From: Pseudoxanthomonas suwonensis J47
GTDB lineage: Bacteria > Pseudomonadota > Gammaproteobacteria > Xanthomonadales > Xanthomonadaceae
DNA: 64,000 nucleotides
Reading direction: 5' to 3'
Assembly (NCBI RefSeq): GCF_000513955.1
Contig: NZ_AZUZ01000006.1
Location: 1 to 64,000, forward strand
Shown: one piece after another, positions 26,490-35,458 of the stretch
Layout of the letters: each line of letters starts with the position of its first letter
Numbering within the stretch: position 1 is the stretch's first letter
The notes under the pieces: model-generated
Told to the model about the DNA's origin: nothing
What the model saw: only the letters and a program-made list of their open reading frames with translations
Database searches by the model: none
Translations under genes and position numbers: made by a program

Positions 26490-29400
26490 TCACTCCAGGT
26501 GCATCGCCGCCACCGCGGCGGCATTGGGGACCGTGTCCTGCACGCCGCGGGCGCGCCGCACCAGCCGCGCCACGCCGTTGCGCAGGTCGTCCAGGATCGC
26601 GTAGATCGTCGGCAGGAACAGCAGGCTGACCACGGTCGAGAACGCCAGGCCGCCGGCGATGGCGCGGGCCATCGGCGCGTAGGCCGGGCCGTCGCCGCCC
26701 AGCTGGGTCTGGGCCAGCGCGATCGGCACCATCGCCAGGATCGCCGTGCCCATCGTCATCAGGATCGGGCGCAGGCGCTCGCGGCTGCCCTCGACCAGCG
26801 CGTCGGTGCGCGACATGCCGCGGCGGCGCAGGTTGTTGATGTGCTCGACCATCACGATGCCGTTGTTCACCACCACGCCCATCAGCACCAGGATGCCGAT
26901 GAAGGACATGATCCCGAACGTGGTCCCGGTCAGGGCGAACAGCCAGAACACGCCGAACACCGAGAACAGCACGCCGCTCATGATCGCCGCCGGGAACAGC
27001 AGCGACTCGAACACCGCCGCCATCACGATGTAGATCATCACCAGCGCGATCAGCAGGTTGAACATCATCTGCGCGCTGGCCTCGTCCTCCTCCTGGAAGG
27101 CGCCGCCGTCGAAGGAATAGGTGTAGCCGGCCGGGAAGGACATGCCCTTCAGCGTCTCCTCCATGGCCTTGCGCGCCTCCGGCACGGTGACCTTCTCGGC
27201 CAGGTTGGCCTGCACGGTCAGCGTGGTCTGGCGGTTGGTGCGCTGGACCTGGGTGGCCGAGGGGGTCACCGCCACGTCGACCAGGGCCAGCAGCGGCACG
27301 GTGCGGCCGTCGGGCGCGCGGACCATGAACCCGGACAAGTCCTCGGTGCCGTACTCCTCGGCGCCGGCGAAGCGCACCCACACCGGCACCTCGTTCTCGC
27401 CGCGGCGGAACTCGCGCAGGGGCGCGCCGCGCAGGGCCAGGCCGACGAACGAGGCGACCTGCTCGGCGCTGAAGCCGAACGCCGCCGCGCGCTCGCGGTC
27501 CACCCGCACCTTCAGCTCGGTGTTCTGGTCCCCGGAGTTGACCCGCACGTCGCGCAGCTCCGGGCGCCGCCCGAGGATCGGGATCAGCTCGTCGGCGATC
27601 TCCGCCAGCGTCTGGGTCGAGTCGCCGACCAGCTGGAAGGACACGTTCTGCCCCGGCTGTCCGGCGCCGCCCTGCCCGCCACCCGGGCTGCCCACGCCGA
27701 TGGTCGCGCGCGCCGACTTCGGCACCTCCTTGCGGATCAGCTCGATCATCGGCTTGAGGTCGCGCACCTTGTCCGTGTCGAACTTGACCATGGTGCCGCC
27801 CCATTCCTGCTCGCTGTAGTAGGAGTAGATCTGGGTGATGTGGTACTTCTCGCGGTTGGCGTCCAGGAACTGCTCGACGCGCAGGATCTCGTCGGACATC
27901 TGCTCCCTGGTGTAGGCGCCGTTCCACTGGTAGAAGAGCTGGACCTGGTCGCCTTCGCCGTTGCCGAACATGTCGAACTTGGTGAACTTGATCGGGATGA
28001 AGCTGACCAGCACCACCAGGATGATGCCCAGCACGCTCCAGCCGCGGTGTTCCAGGGTCCAGCGCAGCAGGCCGGCGTAGCGGCGCTGCATGCGCGGGAT
28101 CAGCCCGGACGGGTCGTGCACCATCGGCGGGGTCTTCAGCCGCGCCGAGATCATCGGGATCAGGCTCACCGCGACCAGCCACGACGCCAGCAGCGACACC
28201 GAGATGGTGATCGCGATCTGGCCCAGGTAGATGCTCAGGAAGTTGCGCTCGCCGAACAGGTTCGGCACGAACACGATGCAGTGGCACAGGGTGCCGGCCG
28301 ACAGCGCGATGGCCACTTGGCGGGTACCGACGATCGAGGCGAGCACCGGGTTGCCCGGGTACTTCTCCCGCTCCTGGTAGATGCTCTCCACCACCACGAC
28401 GGCGTTGTCCACCAGCATGCCGATCGCCAGCAGCAGGCCCATCATGGTCAGGATGTTGAGGGTCACGCCGGCGAAGTACATGAAGCCCAGCGTCATCACG
28501 AAGCAGATCGGGATGGCCAGGGTCACCATCGCCACCGACGGCCAGTGGCGCAGGAAGAACCACAGCACGATGATCGACAGGACCAGGCCGATCGCGCCGG
28601 CCTCGGCCAGCTCCAGCAGCGAGGAGGTCACGCTCTCGCCCTGGTTGTCGATGATCTTGATCTGCACGTCGCCCAGGTGCGGCTGGGCGCGGATCGCCTC
28701 GACCTCGGCCAGGGCCCGGCTGGAGACCTCGACCAGGTTGGCGTTGCGCTCCTTGAAGATGTCCAGGCCCACCGCCGGGCGCCCGTCCAGGCGCCGGCCG
28801 TAGTCCATCCGCGCCGGCTTCAGGCGCACGTCGGCGATGTCGCCCAGGCGCACGTTGTTCGGGCCGACCGGCAGGTCGCGCAGCTGCTGCAGGTCGGTCA
28901 TCTCGCCCACCGGTTGCACGCGCAGGCGCTGGCCGGCGTCGCTGATGGTGCCGGCGGAGATCGAGAAGTTCACCGCCTGCAGGCGCTGGGTCAGCTCGTT
29001 GAGGCTGAGGTCGTGCGCGGTCAGCCGATCCTGGTCGATCGCGATCTCCACTTCGTTCGGCGGCGCGCCGGACACCTGCACCCGGGCCACGCCCGGGATG
29101 CGTTCCAGGCGGCGCTTGAACTCGCGTTCGATCATGTCGTACGCGCCGGTCAGGTCGCTGTTGCTGGCCAGTCGCACCCGCAGCACCGGCATGTCCGTGG
29201 TCGAGAACTTGAACACGAAGTAGCGCTGCAGGTCATCCGGCAGCTCGTCGCGGATCGCGTCCAGGCGCTCGCGGGCCTCGGACGCGGCGATCGCCACGTC
29301 GCGGTCCCAGTCGGCGAACTGGATGAAGATCTGCGCGCCGTCGGCCTTGGCGTTGGACTCCATGCGCTTGATGCCGGCCATGGTCGACAGCGCTTCCTCC

Positions 29401-29600
29401 GCCGGGCGCAGCACGGTCCGCTCCACCTCTTCGGGCGTCGAACCGGTGTACGGCAGCTGGACGAAGATGAAGGGCGGCGAGACCTCCGGGAACGCCTCCA
29501 GCGGCAGCCGGAACGCGGCGATGGTGCCGATCACCAGCAGCGAGATGAAGAACATCACCGCGGTGACCGGACGCCGGATGCTGAACTCCGCGACGCTCAT
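26490..29600 (-). CDS. RND efflux transporter permease, second subunit
   Basis: 1036-residue HAE1-family inner-membrane pump from ATG 29600 (MSVAEFSIRRPVTAVMFFIS). Twelve spans and two large periplasmic loops are evident from the two homologous halves. The TM4 proton-relay motif reads IGMLVDNAVVVVE (near 395-405): one Asp followed by Asn, where AcrB has Asp-Asp. Its ATG overlaps the stop of the other RND gene by four bases. With the adaptor and the other pump it forms a three-gene efflux unit; an outer-membrane channel is not encoded nearby. Confidence 0.93.
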   Translation of the reverse strand: MSVAEFSIRRPVTAVMFFISLLVIGTIAAFRLPLEAFPEVSPPFIFVQLPYTGSTPEEVERTVLRPAEEALSTMAGIKRMESNAKADGAQIFIQFADWDRDVAIAASEARERLDAIRDELPDDLQRYFVFKFSTTDMPVLRVRLASNSDLTGAYDMIEREFKRRLERIPGVARVQVSGAPPNEVEIAIDQDRLTAHDLSLNELTQRLQAVNFSISAGTISDAGQRLRVQPVGEMTDLQQLRDLPVGPNNVRLGDIADVRLKPARMDYGRRLDGRPAVGLDIFKERNANLVEVSSRALAEVEAIRAQPHLGDVQIKIIDNQGESVTSSLLELAEAGAIGLVLSIIVLWFFLRHWPSVAMVTLAIPICFVMTLGFMYFAGVTLNILTMMGLLLAIGMLVDNAVVVVESIYQEREKYPGNPVLASIVGTRQVAIALSAGTLCHCIVFVPNLFGERNFLSIYLGQIAITISVSLLASWLVAVSLIPMISARLKTPPMVHDPSGLIPRMQRRYAGLLRWTLEHRGWSVLGIILVVLVSFIPIKFTKFDMFGNGEGDQVQLFYQWNGAYTREQMSDEILRVEQFLDANREKYHITQIYSYYSEQEWGGTMVKFDTDKVRDLKPMIELIRKEVPKSARATIGVGSPGGGQGGAGQPGQNVSFQLVGDSTQTLAEIADELIPILGRRPELRDVRVNSGDQNTELKVRVDRERAAAFGFSAEQVASFVGLALRGAPLREFRRGENEVPVWVRFAGAEEYGTEDLSGFMVRAPDGRTVPLLALVDVAVTPSATQVQRTNRQTTLTVQANLAEKVTVPEARKAMEETLKGMSFPAGYTYSFDGGAFQEEDEASAQMMFNLLIALVMIYIVMAAVFESLLFPAAIMSGVLFSVFGVFWLFALTGTTFGIMSFIGILVLMGVVVNNGIVMVEHINNLRRRGMSRTDALVEGSRERLRPILMTMGTAILAMVPIALAQTQLGGDGPAYAPMARAIAGGLAFSTVVSLLFLPTIYAILDDLRNGVARLVRRARGVQDTVPNAAAVAAMHLE

Positions 29601-32600
29601 GCGGGCTGGCCCTCGCCTTCGGCGCTGGCGGCCGCGTCGGCCACCTCGCGGGCACGACGGCCGCGCTCGCGGTAGTACTCGTCGGCGCGGCGGTCCAGCA
29701 GGTCGTACACCACCGGGATTACCACCAGGGTCAGCAGGGTCGAGACGATCAGGCCGCCGATCACGGTGACCGCCATCGGCGAGCGCACTTCCGCGCCCGG
29801 GCTGCCGAACAGCGGGGCCAGCGCCAGCGGCAGGAAGCCGAACACCGTGCACAGCGTGGTCATCGCGATCGGGCGCAGGCGCGAACGGGCGCCCTCGACC
29901 AGGGCCTCGCGCTTGGCCACCCCGGCCTCGCGCAGCTGGTTGACCTTGTCGACGAGGATGATCGCGTTCTTGGTCACCAGGCCCACCAGCAGGATCAGGC
30001 CGATGAACACCACCACCGAGATCGCCGAACCGGTCAGGAACAGCGCACCGATCGCGCCGACCAGGGCCAGCGGGATGGTGAACAGGATGACGAACGGGTG
30101 CAGCAGCGACTCGAACTGCGAGGCCATCACCAGGTATACCAGGAACACCGCCAGGCCGAAGGCGAACAGCAGCGAGCGCACCGACTCGGCAAGTTCCTCG
30201 CCCTGGCCGCCGATGTGCATGCCGACGCCGGCGCCGATCGGGTTTTCGGCGACCATCGCCCGCACTTCCTCGACCGCGGTACCCAGGTCGATCCCGCGCA
30301 GGTTGGCCGAGACGATGGCCACGCGCACCTGGTCGGCGCGGTGGATCTCCGACGGACCGGTGGTGGCGACCACGTCGGCCACGGCCGACAGGGTCACCGG
30401 CCGGCTGCTGCCGGGGTTCACGATCAGCCGGCGGATGCTATCCACCGAGGCGCGGTCGTTCTCCTGGGCGCGCACCAGCACGTCGATCTTGCGGTCGCGG
30501 AAGCTGTAGCGCGTGGCCACTTCGCCGCGCACCTTCTTCACCACCACGTCGGCGATCTGGCGCGTGGTCAGGCCTAGCGCGCCGGCACGCTCCTGGTCGA
30601 AGCGGATCTGGATCTCCGGGAAGCCCTGCTCCACCGTCGACTTGACGTCGGCGTAATGCGGGTTGGCGCGCAGCATCGCCGCCAGCTTCTGCCCGGCCTG
30701 CTCGATCGAGGCCAGGTCCTGGCCGCGCAGTTCCACTTCCAGCGGCGTGGACGAGCTCAGCAGCTGCGGCCGGCTGAAGTCGACCTGCGCGCCCGGCTGC
30801 CCGGCCATCGAGGCACGCAGCGCCTCGGTGGTGGCCTGCTCGACGCGGGCGCTGCCGCCGTTGGCCATGACCACGGTCAGCTTGCCGATGTTCTCGCCGC
30901 TCTCGGTGGGGTTGGCGTCCAGCCGGGTCCCGCTGCCGCTGACGCCGTACAGCGCCTGGATGCCCTCGGCACTGGCGTGCTTGCGCTGCAGCTCGCGGAC
31001 CAGCGCGTCGGTCTGCGCCAGCGGCGTGCCCGGCGGCAGCTTCACGGTCATCTCGAAGCGGTCCTGGGCCAGCTGCGGGATCAGGTCGGCGCCCAGGTAC
31101 GGCACCGCCAGCAGGGTCGCGGCGAAGGCGCCGGCGGCCAGCCCCAGCACCAGCTTCGGCCGCGTCAGCGAGGCTGGCAGCAGGCGCATGTAGCCCGCCT
31201 CGGCGCGGTGGTACGGCGCCATCGCCAGGTCGCTGGCCTTACGCATCACCGGGCCGACCACGCGGACCACGCCGCGCCACAGCCGCACCACCAGCCAGGC
31301 GGCACCGAAGAACAGCCCGCGCACCAGCGCACCGACGCCACGCCCAGTCGCCGCCACCGGCTTCTGCCAGCGCGACTGCGGACGCCACTGCGGATGCGGC
31401 GCCTCTTCCGGGAAGGCCAGCGGCGGCCGGCCCTTCAGCGAGCTCAGCATCGGGATCAGGGTCATGGCCACGACCAGCGAGATCGCAATGGCGATGGCCA
31501 CGGTCAGCGCCTGGTCGCGGAACAGCTGGCCGGCGATGCCCTGCACGAACACCAGCGGCAGGAACACGGCGATGGTGGTCAGCGTGGAGGCCACGACCGC
31601 CATGCTCACCTCGCGGGTGCCGGTGATCGCCGCCTGCAGGATGCCCAGGCCGCGTTCGCGCGCCCTGGCGATGCTCTCCAGCACCACGATCGAGTCGTCC
31701 ACCACCAGGCCGGTGGCCAGCGCCAGGCCGCCCAGCGACATCACGTTCAGGCTCAGGTCCAGCTGGTCCATGAAGAAGAACGTGGTGATGATCGACACCG
31801 GCAGCGACAGGCTGATGACGAAGGTGCTCCAGCCGTCGCGCAGGAACAGGAAAATGATCAGGATCGCCAGGATGCCGCCGATGACCGCGTCCTTCTTGAC
31901 GTCGGCGATGGCGTGCTCGATGAACAGCGACTGGTCGTCGATGATGGTCAGGTCGACATCCGGCGGGACCTGCCGCTTCAGCTGCTCCAGGCGCGCCTTC
32001 AGCGCCTTGGCAGTGGCCACGGTGTTCGCGTCGCCTTCCTTGTAGATCGCCAGCTCGACCGCTTCCTTGCCGGCCAGGCGGATGATCGCCTCGCGCTCCT
32101 TGTAGCCCTGGCGCACCACGGCCACGTCCTTCAGGCGCACCGGCATGCCGCCGGCGATGGCGCTGCTGTTCGAGGACGAGGCGCTCTGCACCGACTGGGC
32201 CGCGGCCAGCACGCTGGCGTTGCCCGAGGCGGCGGCGATCGCCGCCATCTGCTGGGCCGCCGCGGCCGCGGCGTTGTCGCCGCCGCTCTGCGTGGTTACC
32301 AGCATCTCGCGGATCTCCTCCACGGTGGCGAACTGGTTGACCGTGCGCACCAGGTAGCGCTGCGAGCCTTCCTCCAGGCGGCCGCCGGAGATGTTGATGT
32401 TCTCCTGCTGCAGTCGCTGGATGACGGTGTCGATCGGCAGATTCAGCTGGGCCAGCTTCTGCTGGTCGATCTCGACCTGGATCTCGTCCTCCAGGCCGCC
32501 GCCGACCTTGACCGCGGCCACGCCGGCGACCGGCTCCAGGCGCTTCTTCAGGTCCTCGTCGGCATAGCGGCGCAGCCCGGTCAGCACGCGCACGCTCTCG

Positions 32601-33103
32601 GCCTCGCTGGCGGTGTCGCCCTTGGCCGACAGGGCCAGGCGCAGGATCGGCTCGGTCGACGGATTGAAGCGCAGCAGCACCGGGGCCTTGGCCTCCAGCG
32701 GCAGCGACAGCACCTCCATCTTGTCGCGGACTTCCAGGCTGGCCTGGTCCATGTCCGTGCCCCAGGCGAACTCCAGCACCACGTCGCTCTGGCCGGTGCG
32801 CGACACCGACTTGAGCTTGCGCAGGTTCTTCACCACGCCGACGGCTTCCTCCACCGGCTCGGTGATCAGGGTCTCGATCTCCGACGGCGCCGCGCCCGTG
32901 TACTCGGTGCGCACGGTCAGGGTCGGATAGCTCAGGTCCGGCAGCAGGTTGACCTTGAGGCTGCCCAGCGAGATCAGGCCGAACAGCACCATGGTCACGG
33001 TGATCATGGCGATGGTCACGCGGCGGCGGGTGGAGAACTCCACCAGGCCGCCGCCCGGCCGGCCCGCGCCGGTCTCGTGCGGTCCGTGCACGGGGGCGCT
33101 CAC
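29597..33103 (-). CDS. RND efflux transporter permease, first subunit, with Ala/Ser-rich insertion
   Basis: 1168-residue RND pump (EFSTRRRVTIAMITVTMVLF at the N-terminus), about 130 residues longer than its partner. The TM4 relay has the full pair, LATGLVVDDSIVVLES (near 469-470). Two extensions explain the size: an Ala/Ser-rich low-complexity insert at about 270-316 (DNAAAAAAQQMAAIAAASGN and onward) in the first periplasmic porter region, and a basic, partly hydrophobic stretch between TM6 and TM7 (about 555-640). It begins 4 bases inside the adaptor gene end, so the adaptor-pump-pump genes are translationally linked. Confidence 0.92.
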   Translation of the reverse strand: MSAPVHGPHETGAGRPGGGLVEFSTRRRVTIAMITVTMVLFGLISLGSLKVNLLPDLSYPTLTVRTEYTGAAPSEIETLITEPVEEAVGVVKNLRKLKSVSRTGQSDVVLEFAWGTDMDQASLEVRDKMEVLSLPLEAKAPVLLRFNPSTEPILRLALSAKGDTASEAESVRVLTGLRRYADEDLKKRLEPVAGVAAVKVGGGLEDEIQVEIDQQKLAQLNLPIDTVIQRLQQENINISGGRLEEGSQRYLVRTVNQFATVEEIREMLVTTQSGGDNAAAAAAQQMAAIAAASGNASVLAAAQSVQSASSSNSSAIAGGMPVRLKDVAVVRQGYKEREAIIRLAGKEAVELAIYKEGDANTVATAKALKARLEQLKRQVPPDVDLTIIDDQSLFIEHAIADVKKDAVIGGILAILIIFLFLRDGWSTFVISLSLPVSIITTFFFMDQLDLSLNVMSLGGLALATGLVVDDSIVVLESIARARERGLGILQAAITGTREVSMAVVASTLTTIAVFLPLVFVQGIAGQLFRDQALTVAIAIAISLVVAMTLIPMLSSLKGRPPLAFPEEAPHPQWRPQSRWQKPVAATGRGVGALVRGLFFGAAWLVVRLWRGVVRVVGPVMRKASDLAMAPYHRAEAGYMRLLPASLTRPKLVLGLAAGAFAATLLAVPYLGADLIPQLAQDRFEMTVKLPPGTPLAQTDALVRELQRKHASAEGIQALYGVSGSGTRLDANPTESGENIGKLTVVMANGGSARVEQATTEALRASMAGQPGAQVDFSRPQLLSSSTPLEVELRGQDLASIEQAGQKLAAMLRANPHYADVKSTVEQGFPEIQIRFDQERAGALGLTTRQIADVVVKKVRGEVATRYSFRDRKIDVLVRAQENDRASVDSIRRLIVNPGSSRPVTLSAVADVVATTGPSEIHRADQVRVAIVSANLRGIDLGTAVEEVRAMVAENPIGAGVGMHIGGQGEELAESVRSLLFAFGLAVFLVYLVMASQFESLLHPFVILFTIPLALVGAIGALFLTGSAISVVVFIGLILLVGLVTKNAIILVDKVNQLREAGVAKREALVEGARSRLRPIAMTTLCTVFGFLPLALAPLFGSPGAEVRSPMAVTVIGGLIVSTLLTLVVIPVVYDLLDRRADEYYRERGRRAREVADAAASAEGEGQPA

Positions 33104-34242
33104 TGGCCGGCACCCGTGGCTGCGGCGCCGGTACCGGCAACGGCCTTGTCGGCCTGCTTGCCGTTGGCAGCGGTGATCACCTGCACCGCACTACCCTCGC
33201 GCAGCGCGACCTTGCCGGCGGTGACCACCTGCTCGCCCGGCTTGATGCCTTCGCGCACCTCGATCCACTCGCCGTCGGCGTAGCCGACCTTGACCGGCAC
33301 GCGCGAGGCCTTGCCATCGCGGATCACGAACATCGCCGGGTCGCCGTCGTCGAGCAGGGCCACGCGCGGCACCACCAGCGCGTCGGGGCGCTGGTCGTAG
33401 TCGATGCGGATGCGGCCGAACATGCCCGGCTGCAGCGCGCCGCCGCCGTCGAAGGCGGCGATCACGCGGAAGGTGCCGCTGCCGGCGTCCACCACCGGGG
33501 CGACGCGGTCGACCACGCCCTGGAACGCCCGGCCCGGCAGCGCGTCGACCTGCATCAGCACCGGCAGGCCGGCCTTCATCGTCGCCAGCTCGCGCTCGGG
33601 CACGTTGAGCGTGGCCTCCAGGCGCGAGTCGTCGACGATGCGCAGGATCGGGGTGTTGATCTGCACGAAGTTGCCCGGCTTGATCGAACGCGACGCGACC
33701 ACGCCGGAGATCGGCGCTTCCACCGTGGTGTACGACAGCTCCAGGCGGGTCATGTTGTACGTGGCGCGGGCGTTCTCCAGGTCGTAGCGCATCTGGTCGA
33801 CCTCGCCGGCGCTGATCAGCTGCTGGGCGACCAGCTGCTGGGCGCGCTTGTAGTTGTTCTCCAGCTTGCGCATCTGCGCCTCGGCCTGGGCGACGCTCAG
33901 GCGGGCGCGGTCCGGATCCAGCCGCAGCAGCGGTTGCCCGGCCTTGACCTGCTGCCCTTCCTCGACCAGCACGGCCAGGGCCACGCCGGAGGTCTTGGCC
34001 ACGACCTGGGACTCGGCCCGCGGCTCCAGTGCGGCGGTGCCGGCGTAGCTGGCGGCGATTGGCCGGCGCGCGGCCTCGACCACCTCGACCGGGATGGCCT
34101 CCACCTCGGACGACTTGGTCTGGGCCTGGGCCTCGGCCGGGCCGGCCCCGCCCTTGCAGGCGGCCAGGGTGGTGGCGATGACGAGTGCGAGGGCGGCGGT
34201 GCGCAGTCCGTTGCGCAGGTACGCGGAGTGGCGGCTGGCCAT
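33100..34242 (-). CDS. RND efflux periplasmic adaptor lipoprotein
   Basis: Membrane-fusion protein joining the RND pumps to an outer-membrane channel. 380 residues from ATG 34242, chosen because a lipoprotein signal follows directly (LALVIATTLAACKGG, lipobox Cys around 30). Lipoyl-type motif LVEEGQQVKAGQPLLRLD, an alpha-helical hairpin (about 105-170), PISGVVASRSIKPGNFVQ and the beta-barrel domain are in family order. Longer in-frame starts exist upstream but give no signal peptide at the N-terminus. No clear Shine-Dalgarno precedes the chosen ATG. Confidence 0.92.
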   Translation of the reverse strand: MASRHSAYLRNGLRTAALALVIATTLAACKGGAGPAEAQAQTKSSEVEAIPVEVVEAARRPIAASYAGTAALEPRAESQVVAKTSGVALAVLVEEGQQVKAGQPLLRLDPDRARLSVAQAEAQMRKLENNYKRAQQLVAQQLISAGEVDQMRYDLENARATYNMTRLELSYTTVEAPISGVVASRSIKPGNFVQINTPILRIVDDSRLEATLNVPERELATMKAGLPVLMQVDALPGRAFQGVVDRVAPVVDAGSGTFRVIAAFDGGGALQPGMFGRIRIDYDQRPDALVVPRVALLDDGDPAMFVIRDGKASRVPVKVGYADGEWIEVREGIKPGEQVVTAGKVALREGSAVQVITAANGKQADKAVAGTGAAATGAGQ

Positions 34243-34503
34243 GGAGGTATCCGTTGGGTGGTCTGAGGGGGGGCCCGGGGTGGGCACGTGATCAGGTGTT
34301 GTATGCAAGTAGATCACCCGGACGGCTGGGCGCCATGCGCCGAAGGTCATGGTGTCTCCCGACGGCCGGCCGGACCCCGGCATTGATCGCGCTCATGGAC
34401 AGAAGTTTCCAGTTGCGCTAGCGCGTGGCTATACTGCGGCGACCTCGCGGCCGGCCCCATTCAGCCGGCCGTCCACCTTCCGCGACCGACCCCGGACCAC
34501 CGA
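34243..34503. promoter_or_regulatory. divergent promoter region, efflux operon / cytochromes
   Basis: 261 bases between divergent genes. An inverted repeat GTGATC...GATCAC around 34288-34317 upstream of the efflux operon could be an operator. On the cytochrome side TATACT at 34429-34434 is a good -10 sequence with only a weak -35. No regulator gene lies next to the efflux operon. Confidence 0.35.
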
Positions 34504-34902
34504 ATGATGCGCCCGCTGCCGCTAGCCGCCTGCCTTGCCCTGGTCTCCGTACTGACGTTCTCCGCCACCGCACAGGAGGCTGCCCCGGCAGCCGAAGCGC
34601 CGGCCACCGAGGCCGCCCCCGCCGCCGAAACCGCCCCGGCCCCCGCCGCCACCGGCAACCCCGAGGCCGGCCGCCAGCTGGCCTACACCTGCCAGGGCTG
34701 CCACGGCATCACCGGTTACAAGAACGCGTATCCCAGCTACAAGGTGCCGAAGATCGGCGGCCAGTCGGCCGAGTACCTGGCCCAGGCCCTGCACGAGTAC
34801 CAGGAGGGCAAGCGCAAGCACCCGACGATGCGCGCCCAGGCCGAGAGCTTCTCGGACCAGGACATCGCCGACATCGCCGCCTACCTGTCCACCCTCAAGT
34901 AA
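34504..34902 (+). CDS. c-type cytochrome, class I (c553/c4-like)
   Basis: 132 residues. Signal peptide (PLAACLALVSVLTFSATAQ), then an Ala/Pro/Glu-rich linker (21-50), then one heme domain with TCQGCHG as the CxxCH site and TMRAQAESFSDQDIADIAAY containing the likely axial Met. The linker resembles a periplasmic tether. A second, similar single-heme gene follows after 15 bases. Each resembles one half of diheme cytochrome c4. Probably an electron carrier to a terminal oxidase. Confidence 0.9.
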   Translation: MMRPLPLAACLALVSVLTFSATAQEAAPAAEAPATEAAPAAETAPAPAATGNPEAGRQLAYTCQGCHGITGYKNAYPSYKVPKIGGQSAEYLAQALHEYQEGKRKHPTMRAQAESFSDQDIADIAAYLSTLK

Positions 34903-34917
34903 GAGCAGCCGCCACCC

Positions 34918-35358
34918 ATGCCGAACGCCGTGACCGCTTCGCGTCTAGCCATCGCCCTGACCGCCGCCCTGGTGCTGGCGGCCTGCTCCGGGCAGCAGGG
35001 TTCCCATTCCACCGAGGGCGAAGGCCACGCCCAGGCCAGTTCCTCGGCCGGCCTGCCCGACGGCCGCATCGCGGTCGGCGAGAAGCTGGCCAACGCCAAG
35101 GGCCAGGCCACCGGCCAGAGCTGCGTGGACTGCCATGGCGCCGAGGGCAATGCCCCGATCGACGCCAGCTACCCGAAGCTGGGCGGCCAGTACGCCGACT
35201 ACATCGCCCACGCGCTGCAGCAGTACCGCGCCGGTGACCGCCAGCACGCGCTGATGACCCCGCAGGCCACCGGCCTGGGCGACCAGGACATCGCCGACCT
35301 GGCCGCGTACTTCGGCTCGCGCCCCTCGCAGCTGCGCGACCTGGCCGGCGCCCAGTAA
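34918..35358 (+). CDS. c-type cytochrome, class I, lipoprotein-like
   Basis: 146 residues. The N-terminal signal ends in LVLAACSG, a lipobox (Cys around 23), so this one may be membrane-anchored while its partner is soluble. Heme site SCVDCHG, then YPKLGGQYADYIAHALQQYR and HALMTPQATGLGDQDIADLA with the axial Met. The heme domain is clearly homologous to that of the gene before. A strong terminator follows. Confidence 0.9.
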   Translation: MPNAVTASRLAIALTAALVLAACSGQQGSHSTEGEGHAQASSSAGLPDGRIAVGEKLANAKGQATGQSCVDCHGAEGNAPIDASYPKLGGQYADYIAHALQQYRAGDRQHALMTPQATGLGDQDIADLAAYFGSRPSQLRDLAGAQ

Positions 35359-35383
35359 GGCCCCGTCCGCCGACGCGACACCC

Positions 35384-35414
35384 CGGAGGCCCGCGCAAGC
35401 GGGCCTCCGCTTTT
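35384..35414 (+). terminator. terminator of the cytochrome pair
   Basis: GGAGGCCCGC (35385-35394) and GCGGGCCTCC (35399-35408) form a perfect 10-bp stem with a GCAA tetraloop, extended by C-G, followed by C and TTTT. A canonical intrinsic terminator 26 bases after the second cytochrome gene. Confidence 0.9.
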
Positions 35415-35458
35415 CCGCGATCACGGAACCGCGGCGCCCGGCCGGGGCACAATGCGGC

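Noticed and set aside
33100-34383. Longer adaptor protein starting at 34383
   Set aside because: The added residues are Pro/Arg-rich and would bury the lipoprotein signal peptide internally.
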